From assembly GCA_963277665.1 (NCBI GenBank), contig OY728158.1, positions 601,610,818-601,674,817 on the forward strand: a stretch of 64,000 bases of DNA. The letters are read 5' to 3'. Below, in pieces: positions 35,944 to 50,705 of the stretch (within the stretch, counting starts at the first letter, position 1; the number at the start of each line of letters is the position of its first letter). The notes below the pieces were generated by a model, which had not been told where the DNA came from, did no database searches, and worked only from the letters and a program-made list of their open reading frames with translations. Origin of the DNA: Viscum album. Lineage: Eukaryota; Streptophyta; Magnoliopsida; Santalales; Viscaceae. A program made the position numbers and the translations under genes.

Positions 35944-37032
35944 ATATGGTCACAAAATCATGGAACTTGCTAAAAATGCATGTTGAAATGTTTTATTCCA
36001 TGTTGATTTAACATTTGATGAAAACCTTACACTATTATGGAATTAATGTTTGTATGAATTTAACATCAGGGAGTGATTTTTAGTGAATTTGTTTTCTATC
36101 AATGATATAAATTATTTTATCTCTCTGAAACCATTGAGGTGACTGATGTCCATTGTGTGAGTAGTTTTTGGGAAAACTGTGTCCCTAATATCTCCACACA
36201 TTTTTTTATCAGACCATAAAGTGTAAATATTTCTTTCCTAATATGTGGTAAATATATCTGAGGTTAATATTAATCATCTTAAAATGATATTTCCATACAT
36301 TCGTTCCTTATCTGATTTGTTTAATTACTTTACCAGATTGACCTATGCGTTTGTACCTAATATTCAACTATTTTAAACCCTCAAAAAATAAAACAAAAAT
36401 TGGGTTGTGTATTGGGTAGGTCATAAAACACTGCTCCTCAACCTTTGATCATGTTATAACTATTATAATTAGTGTCATGAGGAGATAAAACACGAGATGA
36501 GAGATGAGTGTGAGATTTGTTCCAAATGAAACTTCTGAAAAAAAAATAATAAATGAGGGGAGTAATGAAATGTGAAACATATGGGGATATCTAGGTTAGG
36601 TGCTTATGGTTTGACTTCTGGGAATGATTAAGTGAGTGAGTCTTGAAATATGATTGCAAAGTATGTAGGGTAGGTTCAGTGGACAAAATCATTTAAGCTG
36701 AAAATATTAAAATAACCTATATTTATTAGATAGAAAGTGGAAAGAATAGAATGGAATGATTTTCACACACACACATGGAGAGTTAGTGGCATCGATGACT
36801 TATGAATTCCTTACTCAATTTGGTATCATGAATCTCTTTTAATTTCACTCTAATATGATTTATGAGACATCTTTTTCTATTTTCACTAGGAAGAACTCCT
36901 TGGTGTGGTTTGTGCATTGATCACAGAACTTAAATGAATAAAAATTTCCTAAAATGTTATATATTCATGATTTTGGTAATATCTACATTCATAATTTTTG
37001 GAAATGTAATTTTTCCCAGGATTGAAAATGTT
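35944..37032. other. Athila 3' untranslated region, copy 2, no gene seen
   Basis: Equivalent to 22293-23373, with a few short indels. No coding signal. Confidence 0.6.
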
Positions 37033-37566
37033 TTGGTGTGGGGGTGTGATCGCACCGCGATTCACAGTTTCATTTTTACCCTTACACCACTGTGCTAAAC
37101 TTGTTTTATATTAAAAATTATAAAAAAAATAACAAATTTCATTACATGTTTGATTAATTTATTTTGTGTTTATCAATTTCAAAAAGGGAAATTTTACTTG
37201 TTTTGATGATTCCATTGCTGTAGAAGGTGATTTAGAGGCCCTAGAGATGATCTAGATGGAAAATTGACCAAAACTGCATGGGATCTATGAACACTTGTCC
37301 ACTATATGGTATTGTATGAAAACTTAGTGAATTTTAATGGGCTGATATTTTTTGGGATGATCAAAATTTTAATTTTCTACAACTCTTATGAAGACACCCA
37401 AGCCTTATTCGTTCATTAAGGGTCCCAATCGAAGTGATCTATCCAGAACATTGAATTTGCACGAAGTCAAAAGTTCTGGGTTCTGTTATATTCATATCTC
37501 ATGTTTTTGGTGTCAAAATGAATCCAAACATTAGGTGGAGATATCCAAGATGTGGGGGAACAACTT
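37033..37566 (+). mobile_element. PPT and truncated Athila 3' LTR, copy 2
   Basis: The PPT covers 37033-37046, and the LTR runs from TGATCGCACC at 37047. It breaks near 37566 at the same base as copies 1 and 3. Confidence 0.84.
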
Positions 37567-39911
37567 TCTAGGTTTCTCAGATCCCTTATTATCTTTTATT
37601 TCTATGTTGAACTCCTGTAGAAATAGAATCTGTCTCGCATGCCTTGGTTTTTCTTCAACCCTTTTCATCTAGTACCTAAGAGTTGCATGATCATAAAACA
37701 CAATGGCTTTAGTTCCAAGGAGATATGATCTAAACCCTTCTAAAAAACAACTACTAAAAACACTTTTTCTGTTGTTGTATAGTTTAATTGGGACACATCT
37801 AAGGTTTTTGAGGCATATGAAAAGACTTGTGGCCTGCCCTCAATTCTCTGAGAAAGTACTTCTCCAACTGATTGGTTTGAAGCATCACAAAGTAGCTTCA
37901 ATTTTTTTGTCCCAATTGGGTGTATGCATTACTGGTGGCGTAATAAATCTCCTTTTCAATTCATCAAAGGATTCCCTACATGAACCATTGAAGTTGAAAT
38001 CAGCATCTTTCAAAAATTAATCTAGAGAGAGGGGGAGAAATATTACTGAAATCTTTGATAAAGCTCCTGTCGAATCCTGCATGTCCTAAAAATGATCTAA
38101 TATGTTTCACACAAGTTCGGTATAGCAAAGAATTTATCAATTCAATTTTTGATTTATCAACTTCAATGAATTTTTTTTAAATGACATTCCCAAGGACAAT
38201 TCCTCTCTCAACTATAGAATTACACTTTTCAAAATTCAAAACAAGGTTCTTTTCAATGAATATTTTCCAAAAAATTTCAGATTTTTCAAACAATGGTCAA
38301 CAGAATTTCCAAAAAGTGTGAAATCATCCATGAAAACTTCTTAATAATATTCAATGTGATCAGAAAATATACTTATCATACACCTCTGAAATGTACCTAG
38401 AGAATTACACAATCCAAATGGCATCCTTTTGTATGAAAATGTATCAAAAGGACAAGTAAAGTTGTCTTCTCCTGGTCCTTAGGAGCAATGGGTACCTGAA
38501 AATCCATCCAAAAAGAAATAATGAGTTCTCCCTACCAATATCTCTAGCATCTGTTCAATGAAAGGGATAGAGAAATGTCCTTTTTGAGTGACCTGATTCA
38601 ACTTTCTAAAATCTATTCACACTCTCCAGCTATTCTGAATTCTTAAAGGGGTTAATTCATTCTTTTCATTCCTCACAATGGTTAGGCCAGTTTTTTGTAG
38701 TACTACATGGATGGGGCTAACCCATTGTGAATCTGATATGAGATAAATGATCTCATCTTCTCACAGCTTCTCATTCTCTTTTTTCACAAACTCCATCAGG
38801 GGGTGTTCATCCTACTTTGGGGTTGTCTAACAGGTTTGTAATCTCCCTCAAGAAAAAAACAATGTGAGAAAGTTTTTGGGATTATTCCTCAGATATTACC
38901 TAAGCTCCACCCTATTGCTTGGACGCTCTCTCTCAAAATCTCAATCAAGGGTTTTTCTTGAGTTTCTGATAGATTATTATCAATTATTACTGGTAATTTC
39001 TCAAACTCCATAACTTAAACATAATTTAAATCAGTGGGGAGCGGTTTTAATTCTAGATTAGAAGGATGATCAAGGCATAGGTTCCCCACTTCCAATGGTT
39101 TGACATCCTTACCGAAATAAATCATATCATCTTTATCATAATTTAACAAATTATCAAAGAAATCAGATTTTAACTCTTCTTCCAATAGGAAATCAGAATC
39201 TCCAATAGTTTGGGAAACCATATGTTCACTGATATTTTTAATAGAAAAATTCTCTCCTAATGCTAATAATTCATGAAAAATATCTGATTCTTCAATTGGT
39301 TATGTACCATCTTCATGGGAGAGTGTAAAGAGTGAATGATCAACTTAAGGGTGCCTCATGGATTCAAAAATATCGAAGTGGAGAGTGTTGTCTCCAAACT
39401 CTATTGTAAGTGTCCCTTCATGGACATTGATGATGGTTTTGGATGTATTCAAGAAATGTCTTTCCAAAATTATGGGTGAGTGTGATTGGATCCTATCATC
39501 TTTCATATTCAACAGATAGAAGTTATCAAGTAAACAAAGATCTTTGACTTTAACTAGGACATCCTCCAGAACTCCTACTGGGAAAACTATTGATCTGTTT
39601 GCAAGCTGGACCACCACTCTTGTTGGATTCAAGTCTCCCATCTACAAAGAAGTATATACCAAGTGAGGCAAACATTAATTGATCCACCTAAATCACACAA
39701 AGCATTAGAGAAATTTAATGAACCAAAGGTGCATGGAATAGAAAACGTCCCTAGATCTTGAAAATTGGTTGGAAATTGTGGTGTGATAAGGGCTGAGACA
39801 CTTCTTCCCAAATTGATCCACTCATTCCCTTGAAGTATCCTCTTCTTGGTGCAAAAATCCTTCAAAAATTTATCATAATTTGTAATTTGTTTTAGTGCTT
39901 CAAGAAGATGT
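37567..39911 (-). pseudogene. pol: Antisense Athila-like pol fragment, copy D3
   Basis: Same fragment as D2, from the linker ('ALKQITNYDKFLKDF', about 39890) through the protease to RNase H. The protease DLGGS is intact near 39690, and the protease tail is at 39641-39345. The RT catalytic motif is an intact F-M-D-D near 38322. RNase H remnants near 38000-37600 carry frameshifts not seen in D2 ('cttcaatttttttgtcccaatt'). The open frame at 40042-39629 crosses the artificial CACTA/pol fusion. Confidence 0.86.
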
Positions 39912-42900
39912 ATGTGCATATGGTGGTTGTACCTCTGCACTGGGAGAAGTAGTAGCAAAACATTGAGAAAATTATTGGTCCTCTGCACTACGAGCAGGAT
40001 CATGTTTAGAGACTTGTTGTGCCTTTGGATTTGGAGCATCATTATGTGTAGAATTCGTTATCTGCATAAGTGGTTTAACATTTAATTTAGATTACATAAA
40101 ATTAGTAGTTAATAGATAATAACATAAGGTAACATTATGTATATTACAAAAAATATATGACATGATTATTAAACTCTATTTTTTAAAAGGATGAAGGGAT
40201 TTGACCCCTCTATGGACTATCCAAATCCCTTAATTATGGTCTCCTCTAACATGAAATACACCATCTACATTGGGACCGTTAAAAAATGATTTCTATGTCC
40301 TAATGAAAGGGTCATCTTCCATTAAATTTTCATCTAACCCTTCAGTGGTTTTGGTCGATAACAGAAAAATTGATCACTTTCGGTTTTTTGGATCTGTAAC
40401 ATAAAATACATGTACTTCCTATAATTCTATTATAAATAGTTTGTCTTTGTACACTTCCTTACTAAAGTAAACTTTCACTGATACCAACCCATATATTTTT
40501 ACAGCACTCTTATTATCAATCCGCTTGCATTGACAAATCATCACTTGGAAGTTTTTATAATCCAACTCCCATATTTTTTATTATGCCAAAGTATAACAAA
40601 TTCGCATAAATTGGATTTTTTTTCCTTAGCACCAGAAACATGTATTGCTTCAGACACAAGTGTAACTCCACTATTATTCATGGTACTATCTTCATCATGT
40701 TCATTAGTATAGAATTTATAACCATTAATTACATAAGCATTGTAAGATAATACATACACACTTGGTCCTCCATCTAGCCATCGAAGTCATTCTGAAATTC
40801 AGCCTGGATTTTCATATCACTTCTTAAATATATCTTTCTAAAACCATCATATAAATTGTCAATTATGTGTATTTGATATCCATTTTTTAACCCTTGATGG
40901 ATTCAAATGTCTAAGAATTTATTTGTGGGTTTCGATGTATGGGTCAACCTCCAAACTATTATGAAAAACATAAAGGTAGGTCTGCTCATAATCTGTAATA
41001 TTGATTGTGACAACCCCCCTTCCAGAAATTCCTTTACCCACAAGCCGCCTAGTGTAACAATATTTTGGTAGAGAAATGATTTTCACATCGGACAGGTATT
41101 CAGTACATAATTCAATGGGTTTATCAACAATATATAGCTCTGTAATACAACCCTCTGGCCAACTTCGATTTTTGACATACCCTTTCAAAATATTCATATA
41201 CCATTCAATGGGGTACATCCATCTATAGTGTACAAGACCAGATATTTTAATCTCTATCACCAAGTGAACCATCGAATGAACCATTATATCAAAGAATTTT
41301 GGTGGGAAGAACATTTTCAATTCATATAATATGGCGGCGATTTCTTTTTCCATACCATACAATTTTATCAGGTCTATAACTTTGGTGCATATAAATTTAA
41401 AAGAATAAATAAATCTTCATTAATTTATAATGGGCATTCTGTGGAAAAAGGTAACATAAAGCTATAGGAATTAGATATTTTGTTAAAATGTTGCAGTCGT
41501 GTGATTTTAGACCCTTTAACTTTAAATCGGTCATTAACATGATGTTCTTTATATTCGATGAATACCCCTCAATAACCTTTATGTCATTCAAGAAGTTTAA
41601 AAACTAATATATCTTATGTCTGGAAAGAGTGTAATCAAGTGGAGGAGGAAAAGTTTTTTTCACCCTTCACTAGTGCCAACTCTTCTCGTATTCCCATGTC
41701 AAACATGTCCAACCTAGCCTTAATTCAATCCTTTGTTTTACTGGGTTCATTTAGCAACGTGATGATGACATTGTATCATACATTTTTTCAACATGCATAA
41801 TATCAATAAAGTATCTAACGTGCAGATAATTCCAATATAGTAATTCAAAAAAAATGATCACATATTCTAACCGGTTTTCATAAGGTTTTTCAAAAACTGT
41901 TTTCCAAATTTAGTGTCCATATATTTTACTTTCTCAAATATTTGATCACCTGTTAGTGGAGATGGTGTGTTTCAACCTAATTGACTATGTATCTTGTTCA
42001 CATATGGGACACCCATGACTTCATTTAATGCTATATCCGGAAAAATGTTCATAAACAGGAAACTCCTTTATCATCTCATACAACATGGACCTCAATTTGA
42101 AATATTCATTTCTATAATCATCACACAACATAACACCTGAATCCCATAATAATTTCAAATCCTCTATCAATGGAGCCAAATAAATTTCAATATCATTACT
42201 GGTTGTTTTGGTCCTAATATAAGCATAGATAGCATGATGTTTTTTTGTTTCATGCATATCCATGATGAAAAATTATAATTTTCTAACATAATATTCCATG
42301 TATTAGGAGTCCTGCTTTGAAAAAAAAGGATTCAATCCATCGGTAGATAACATAAGACAATGGTTTCTTGCCTCCTTTACAAAATTAGTATACTCATGAT
42401 TAGTTCGCTTCCACTGAGGAGAGCTTATCAGGTGACGTGGTTTCCCATATTTATTTTTCTATTTCCGTGCCATGTTAATTGCCCTAGGGTCTCATCATAT
42501 CCATATAGGTTCGTAAATATTGGAATGATTAAAAAGTTCCATAAAACATTCATAGGACCAGATTTATCTTTATTGTATCAAGAAATGACACACTTTGGGC
42601 ATTTTCTAATGATTTGTGGTCCTTGAGAAATAGTATACATTCATTCATGCTGGTGTGTATTCGTGTAGAGATCATACCCATTGAACATAGCATTCATTTG
42701 GCGTCATATGTTTAGCTCAGGAGATCATTATATTCTGAGGGCATGTTATTAAAGATAGAAAGTAATTCTATAAAACTAGCATCACTCCATCTATTGACTG
42801 CTTTCAAATTATGCAGCATCAGTATGGATGAAAATGTTGTATATTTAGTGCAACCACCATAAAAATGCGTCCTTTCACAACTCTTTAAATGGTCAATCAA

Positions 42901-43310
42901 TTTTGAGAAATTACAAAGTTCATATTCAATTGTCCTTTTCATTTCCTCAATAAAATATTCATCATCAATCACATCTATAATCACATCCTCAATAAAATCT
43001 TCTTCATTATCCACACTCGTAATTATATCTGATGATCCATAAAATGCACTGTAATCCCATCCACTAGCTACATTATCTTTTTCCCCATGTTTATTCCAAC
43101 ATTTATAACTTAGATCTATTTTTTGATTGGTCAAATATTATTCCAACTTATCAGGACTAAATTTTCTTGAATAACAATAGCATAAAATGGAAAAAGGATT
43201 TACGAAGGTTCATCGCATTGATCTTTTGCAAACTTGATGAACTTTTTCACTCCATCTTCATACTCTCTTTTCAAATGATCGGCATCCATCCGGTATTTAT
43301 TCATATCCAT
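39912..43310 (-). pseudogene. tnp2: CACTA transposase TNP2 with stub of the second gene, copy A3
   Basis: The second-gene stub is at 40069-39912 and tnp2 at 43310-40169. Domains: transposase-associated start; acidic part and 'GGCTKYTTFSSILMLHNLKA' at 43134-42712; Transposase_21 tail 'DIEIYLAPLIEDLKLLWD' at 42263-42021; DUF4218 at 41591-40919, where the longest open piece in this copy is 147 codons; DUF4216 at 40759-40541. An insertion of T shifts the frame in DUF4216 near 40620. Non-functional. Confidence 0.88.
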
Positions 43311-43740
43311 CCTATTTGATTAGATGATATTAGTATTTAACAAAATAAATACACAAAATATATATATAATGTAATGGTTTTCCTAATTATATAAAAATCA
43401 AAACTGAATATATTATGAAAAAACACTACAGTTCAAATTTCCTTTGAAAACTATTTATAAAATCACACTTGAAATCTCGTTAATAAACATTACAAAAGAA
43501 AATCAACTCACATTATATAACCATCAAAATCCAAATATAATATAGAAAAAATGTTCCCAAATCAAAAACTCCTTTTATAAAGTTTCAACCAGGCCTCTGA
43601 GAATTCATTGTTAACCAAAACATGAAATTATTTTTAACAATTTTCCAAACAATCCTTAAATATTTCACTCAATTTGAACACATTAAACTATTTTTTAGAC
43701 ACCAAACACGGTTCAAAACTTAATGAAAAACTCCTTGAAA
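43311..43740. other. CACTA upstream stub and A/C deletion junction, unit 3
   Basis: Ends in 'ctccttgaaa' at 43740 and joins 'ggtcggtatgggtcg' at 43741. This is the same breakpoint as in unit 2 at 30083/30084, so the deletion happened once. Confidence 0.8.
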
Positions 43741-45142
43741 GGTCGGTATGGGTCGAAAACAATGCTCAACCAATAGGTTTTAGACAGGTTAGGGTCACTA
43801 TATTAACCTTGTCCTTTATATTTAACTTTTAGTTAAATACTTTGACATTTACCATGTCTCTTCGTATTTTTATATTATATGGTTAATAAACTTACTATAA
43901 ACTTTCAATATAACCCCAAGTGGTTCATTAATGATACAACTATCATTATATAAGTCTTTATTCTGAACCTTATATTTTTAGGATTATTATATCAACCAAT
44001 AATATTGTATTTGTTTTAAAAACTCATTTATGTCAATTTTGACATTATTTAATAATTGATTTTTTTAAAGTCCTAACAAAATTATTACTTAAAAATAAAT
44101 AAATTTAATCAAATATAACATGTCATATTAACCTATAAAATTAGTCTAATTCATTAAAAGTCTCAAATTATATTTATTTTGATATTTATAATATCAATTA
44201 TTTTAATCTTTCATTAATATGGTAATTACTACATGATCATTGTGTCATAAATAAATTTAATTATTTAATGTCTAAAATTTATAAATAAAGTAAAATTATG
44301 TAGGAAATATTTTTATATTTCTAATGAATATTTATAGTCGAATTTATATTGTGTGTAACCCTATATTAAAAATATTTTAGTTATTAAGCTTTGAATTTAA
44401 CTCTTTCAACTCTTCTTTAAATAAAATAATAATAAATGTCCTAATCTAATCCAAGTGGTCTAAAGAGGTTCATATTTTATTCCTAAGGTTTTTTTTTGTC
44501 GAATTATACTGATCCAATAGAATTAGGACATGTGTTATGGTAATAATAATATCATTTTTACACTTAATTACCCTATTTACTTTTAACTATGGTAAATAAA
44601 AGTAAAAAAGTTACTATTAACCAAAAATTATTTTCATCTTATTGAACCAAATTTTCCTTATTGATTTCAATTATTTCTCTCGGGTTTTTGAAATTCAACT
44701 CACAGAAGCGGTAAAATTAAGTTTTATACAAATTTGGAAATGCTCCTAGGAGGTGGGTAAAAGATGGTAAAAAGTTCGATAAAATTTTATATATCTAAAC
44801 TCATTATAAAATGACTTTAATGAATAAAATTAAACTTATATAGGTATTATGTATCTATTTTGACCTAAAATAAATTTAAATAAAATAAATAATTATTTAA
44901 ATAAAAATTCAGTTTTAAATAATAACTTAGTGTTTTTCACTATTCATCAAAAATTGAAAGTTTTCAGAAAAATACCAAAAATTCACCCTAAGATAATTTC
45001 GATATTCTGAATCCAAAAATAAATTCCATTTTGAAAGATATAGTTTTATTGGTCACGGTGCGTTAGAATCTTGAAGTTGCTTACAATTCAAGCTATTAAA
45101 TTATTCATAGGGAAACGTATCGTGGAAGCTTGGGGTGTTACA
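43741..45142. mobile_element. Right-hand remnant of the LTR insertion, unit 3
   Basis: Ends at the 'GGGGTGTTACA' terminus at 45142, followed by 'tccac' at 45143-45147. No coding content. Confidence 0.8.
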
Positions 45143-48100
45143 TCCACCATTATTCAACACTATAGATAAAGGAAATGTTAGTGTTATCACCATTAATAGT
45201 GGAAAACAACTAGAAATTCAGATAAATCCTCCATTAGAGTCATCCCCTCTTGAAAAAACCTCCATCCCAACTATTAAAAATGTTCCAAATGTTGAAAAAT
45301 CGTGTCTTGAGAGAAGCCCTTCCAAAGGAAAGAGTGTGTATGTCGATGAGTCTCCTACCCACACCATTCCTCTTCCATTTCCTCAAAGGGCCACCCAACC
45401 CAGAAAACAAAAGGAAACTGAACTCGATAAGGAAATTTTAGAGACTTTCAAAAAAGTGCAGGTAAACATCACCTTGATTGATGTTGTGAAACAAATTCCA
45501 ATATATGAAAAGTTTTTCAAAGAGATATATACACATCGAAGTATACTTCATGGTGATGAGAATGTAAGTTTTATGAGGAATGTATCAGCATTGATAGAAC
45601 TGTCACTACTTACCAAATGCAATTATCCTGGGATATTCTCTATTTCATGCACCATAGATAAGTATTCTTTTTCTAAATCTATGCTTGATTTTTGAGATTC
45701 TATTAATGTGATGCCTCACTCTATTTAATCTTCTTTACAGGTCAGTGAACTAAATCCCATTTCAATAGTCTTTCATCTAGAAAATCGGAGTACATCACAC
45801 CCTTCTAGTGTGTTAGAGGATGTTCTTGTGAGGGTTTAAAATTTAATTTTTCTTGCTATTTTTTATGTGATTAAAATGGATGATGATAGGATGAATGGAA
45901 ATGATCCAATTATATTTGGGATACCTTTCTTGAAAATCACCAATACCATAATTAATGTTCATAATGGAACATTATCTATGGGGTTTGGTGGTTATATAGT
46001 CGATTTCAACATCCTTGATTCCATGAAGAACCCCTCAAAAGAACAATCATATCTCTCTCTCTCTCTATTTATTCAATTGATGTACTCCCTTCCCCTGAAA
46101 ACACTTCTTATCATTCCCCTAATCCCTTTTATGAGTTTTTATCCTTTATTGAAATTCATGGTAATGAATCATGCATTGATTTTTGTAGTGTTCTAGAAAA
46201 GTGTCATGCATGTTTATTAATTGATAATTACTTGAACACTGAGGATCCAATGACCATCGATGATACTTCTAAGCTTTTAAAAGATCATTCCTTTGTTTAG
46301 GATGATATCATTGAGTAGTTAGATGAGATCAGTGACCTATCACTTTCACACACACTCCCATCAATCCAAAATCCACCTGAATTGGAATTAAAACAACTTC
46401 CTCAAGATTTAAAATATTCATATATTGATAGTAGAAATAAGTTTCCCGTCATAATTTCTAGTTCACTCCCTCCTGAGCATGAATTTAAAGTGGTTGAACT
46501 TTTTAGGGAGTATAAAAAAGCATTGGGATGGACACTTGAAGACATTCCTGGTATTATCCTATCAGCCTGTACACATAATATTTTGTTAAATGATGAGGCA
46601 AAACCAGTGAGGCAGGCACAACGTCAACTGAACCCAAACCTCTTTGATTTATTGAAAAATTAAGTAACAAAATTATTAGCTGTTGGAATAATTTTCCCCA
46701 TCTCTGAAAGCCAATGGTTCAGTCCCATTTAAGTAGTTCCTAAAAATGTCCCTACAGTAATCAAAAATGAAAACAATGAATTGGCTCCAACTCATGTGCA
46801 AAATAGTTGGTGTGTCTGCCTAGACTATCTCTTACTAAACCAACATACTAGGAAGGACAATTTCCCATTTCCATTCATTGACCAAATACTTTAGAGGCTA
46901 GAAAGTAAGTCCCACTACTATTTTTTTTGGGTATTTTGGATAATTTCATATCCATATTACCCCCGAGGATCAGTAAAAAACAACCTTCACTTTCCCCTTT
47001 GGCACATTTGCATATAGAAGGATGCCATTTGGTCTATGCAATGATTCGGGTAATTTCCAGTGATGCATGGTAAGTATTTTTTTCAGATTACATGGAGAAT
47101 TGAATGGAAGTTTTCATGGATGATTTCACTATGTATGGATCTGTTTTTTCTGAATGTTTGAGTAGTATTTCATCAGTACAATGTCGCTGTATTGAAAATA
47201 ATATCATATAAAATTTTCAGAAATTCCATTTCATGGTGCGACAAGGTATAGTTTTGGGAGTTGTAATTTTTTGGGAAGGTATCCAAGTAGATATCAAAAG
47301 TGGATGTCATTTCTTTCTTACCATTCCCCAAAAATGTACGAGATGTTTGATCTTTACAAGGTCAAGCTGAATTTTATTGTCGTTTCATTCGTGAATTTTG
47401 TAATATTGCACTCTCCCCTCCCTGTTACTCCAAAAAAAAGGAATTTGTTTTTGATAATGAATGTGAGGAGGATTTTAATTAGTTAAAATGGAGTCTCACA
47501 TCACCCCTAGTAATCCAACCACCTAAGTATGATTTACCATTTGAGCTCATGTGCGATGCCTCTAACTATGCATTTGGGGAAGTCCTGTCACAAAGGGTCG
47601 ATCGAGCTCCACATGTCATTGCTTATGCCTCACGTACTTTGGACCCTGCCCAAGAAAACTATACCACAACTAAAAAATAATTCCTTTCCATTATGTTTTC
47701 CTTGGACAAATTCAGGTCATACCTTTTTGGTTCCAAATTCATTGTGTTCTCAGGCCATCAAGCCCTCCGGTATCTTCTTAAAAAACCAAAATCCAAACCA
47801 TGTCTCATTCTTTGGATGCTCCTCCTTTAGGAATTCAATCTATAAATTAGAGATAGAAAAGGAGCAGAGAATGTGGTGGATGACCATATCATTAGGATTC
47901 CCCCATTCTCGGACCTTGAATCCTCCCCAAGTATTCCTACAAATGATATGTTTCTGGATGAGCAACTGTATCGAGTGCAAGATGTTATTCATTGGTATGC
48001 TGAAATTTTAAATTATTTGGAAGTGTTTTCATTCCTACTTATTTCGACAAAAACCAAGCCAGTTGTCTAAAACAAGAGTCCCATGGGTACATTTGGGATG

Positions 48101-49280
48101 ACCCCTACCTCTAGCACACATGTAGTGATCAATTAATTAGGATTTGTGTTCCCGATAGCGAGTTTTAGTCTGTCCTTATATTATACCACACTCTTTCTTG
48201 TGGGGGCCACTTTGGTCCCCAGTGGACTACTCTCAAAATCCTTCATTCTGGTCTCTTTCGGCCAACACTTTTTCAGGATGCCCATGATTTTTTCAAATGT
48301 TGTCCTCATTGTCAAAGAATGGGGAATGTCTCAAAAAGAAATGAAATTCCACAACAATCGTTGCTCTTTCAGGACATTTTTTGTTTGAGAATTGAATTTG
48401 TGGATCCATTTCACAATTCCTTTGAAAACGTGTACATTCTTCTGGTGGTTGATTATGTGTCAAAAATGGGTAGAGTCTTGAGCCACGAGGATAGATAATT
48501 CCAAAACAGTTGTGGAATTATTAAGAACTCTGATCTTTTGTAGGTTTGGATTACCTAAGTTCATCATTAGTGACCACAGTTCTCATTTCTGCAACGAAAC
48601 ATTCAATCACTTTTGCGTCGGTTTGGGTTTGGTCATCGAGTGTCTAATGGATATCACCCATAGACCTATTGTTCAAGATGAGGCGTTAAAATAGAGGTAA
48701 AACAAATTCGTGAAAACTCCTTCAACCCAACAGAAAATATTGGAGTCTTATACTCAATTATTTATTGTGTGGTTACCATACTACCTTTAAAACTCCCATT
48801 GTAATATCTCCTTATAGGCTTGTTTTTGGAAAACGTTGTCACCACATAGTTGAGATTGAGCACCGGGCCTACTGGGCCATTAAACAATGCAATTATAACC
48901 TTTTTGGTGCAAGTTCTCAGAGGAAGTTACAAATTCATGAGAAAAAGGAAATGCACAGAGATGGATATGAGAACTACAGGATTTATAAGAAGATAACCAA
49001 GGCTTCACATTACCATCTCATCCTTCATTTTCAGTTCCACATTGGGCAGAAGGTCCTCCTTTACAATGCATGGTTGAAGTTTCACCTAGTAGAGCTACTT
49101 TTATTGTTGGTTTGGGATATACAATGTTACTAACGTATCTCCATTTGGTTTTGATTAGGTTCAAATGAAAAAACTAAGAAAACATTCACTTGCAATGGTC
49201 AGTGACTAAATCACTTCTATAAATCCCTTCCAGAGTTCCTGATGGAGGAACTCCCTGTCCAAAAAGCAACATACCAATGA
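45143..49280 (+). pseudogene. pol: Athila pol, copy C3 (best-preserved pol)
   Basis: The linker is open to 45695. The protease site is again Asp-Phe-stop-Asp-Ser near 45690, with the tail at 45867-46060. The RT entry is at 46382-46660. The RT catalytic motif F-M-D-D is intact at 47113-47124. RNase H words are scattered over 47480-47900. In integrase 'FIISDHSSHFCNETFNHF' lies near 48560-48610, followed by 'VEIEHRAYWAIKQCN' and 'IGQKVLLYN' at 48765-49133. The terminal 'MEELPVQKATYQ' ends at the stop at 49278-49280. Stops and frameshifts still separate the pieces. Confidence 0.88.
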
Positions 49281-49374
49281 CACCCACTAGTTTTTATCCT
49301 TCCTTCCCAAGTTATATTTTATTACAGTGAGGACACTACACATTCTAGGTGTTTGGGGTGTATACATTTCTATG

Positions 49375-49615
49375 TTCATTAGGATTTTCATAGCCTTTCT
49401 TCTTTCTTCTATTTTTCTCCTTCTTTATGGTATTTTCAATTTTCCCTATCTAGTTGGTTTCATTAGGATTTTCATCATTTTTTTATTTTTTATTTTTTTT
49501 CCTTTTTATAATATTTTCTCTTTTAATCATCTTGTTCAGTTCATTAGGATTTTCAGCATATTTCTCATTTATTCTCTTTTTCGACTTCTTTATGGTATTT
49601 TTACTCCCCCCCCCC
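49375..49615 (+). repeat. 84-bp T-rich triplicate and C10 tract, copy 3
   Basis: Repeats start at 49375, 49459 and 49540, and the C run is at 49606-49615. The hydrophobic frame is open for 118 codons (49327-49683). Confidence 0.75.
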
Positions 49616-50705
49616 ATATGGTCACAAAATCATGGAACTTACTAAAAATGCATGTTGAAATGTTTTATTCCATGTTGATTTAATATTTGATGAAAACCTT
49701 ACACTATTATGGAATTAATGTTTGTATGAATTTAACATCAGGGAGTGATTTTTAGTGAATTTGTTTTCTATCAATGATATAAATTATTTTATCTCCCTGA
49801 AACCATTGAGATGACTGATGCCCATTGTGTGAGTAGTTTTTGGGAAAACTGTGTCCCTAATATCTCCACACATTTTTCTATCAGACCATAAATTGTAAAT
49901 ATTTCTTACCTAACATGTGGTAAATATATGTGAGGTTAATATTTTTCATCTTAAAATGATATTTTCATACATTCGTTCCTTATCCGATTTGTTTAATTAC
50001 TATACCAGATTGACCTATGCGTGTGTACCTAATATTAAACTATTTTAAACCCTCAAAAAATAAAACAAAAATTGGTTTGTGTCTTGGGTAGGTCAAAAAC
50101 CACTCCTCCTCAACCTTTGATTATGTTAAAACTATTATAATTAGTGTTGTGAGGAGATAAAACACGAGATGAGAGATGAGTGTGAGATTTGTTCCAAATG
50201 AATCTTCTGAAAAAAAAAATAATAAATGAGGGGAGTGATGAAATGTGAAACATATGGGGATATCTAGGTTAGGTTCTTATGGTTTGACTTCTGGGAATGA
50301 TTAAGTGACTGAGTCTTGAAATATGATTGCAAAGTATATAGGGCAGGTTCAGTGGACAAAATCATTTAAGCTTAAAATATTAAAATAACCTATATTTATT
50401 AGATAGAAAGTGGAAAGAATAGAATGGAATGGTTTTCACACACACACATGGAGAGTTAGTGGCATGGTTGACTTATGAATTCCTTGCTCAATTTGGTATC
50501 ATGAATCTCTTTTAATTTCAATCTAATATGATTTATGAGACATCTTTTTCTATTTTCACTAGGAAGAACTCTGTGGTGTAGTTTGTGCATTGATCACAGT
50601 ACTTTAATGAATAAAAATTTCCTAAAATGTTATATATTAATGATTTTGTTAATATCTACATGCCCAATTTTTGGAAATGTAATTTTTCCCAAGATTGAAA
50701 ATGTT
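49616..50705. other. Athila 3' untranslated region, copy 3, no gene seen
   Basis: Equivalent to 22293-23373. The open frame near 50535-50771 runs into the LTR and has no family resemblance. Confidence 0.6.
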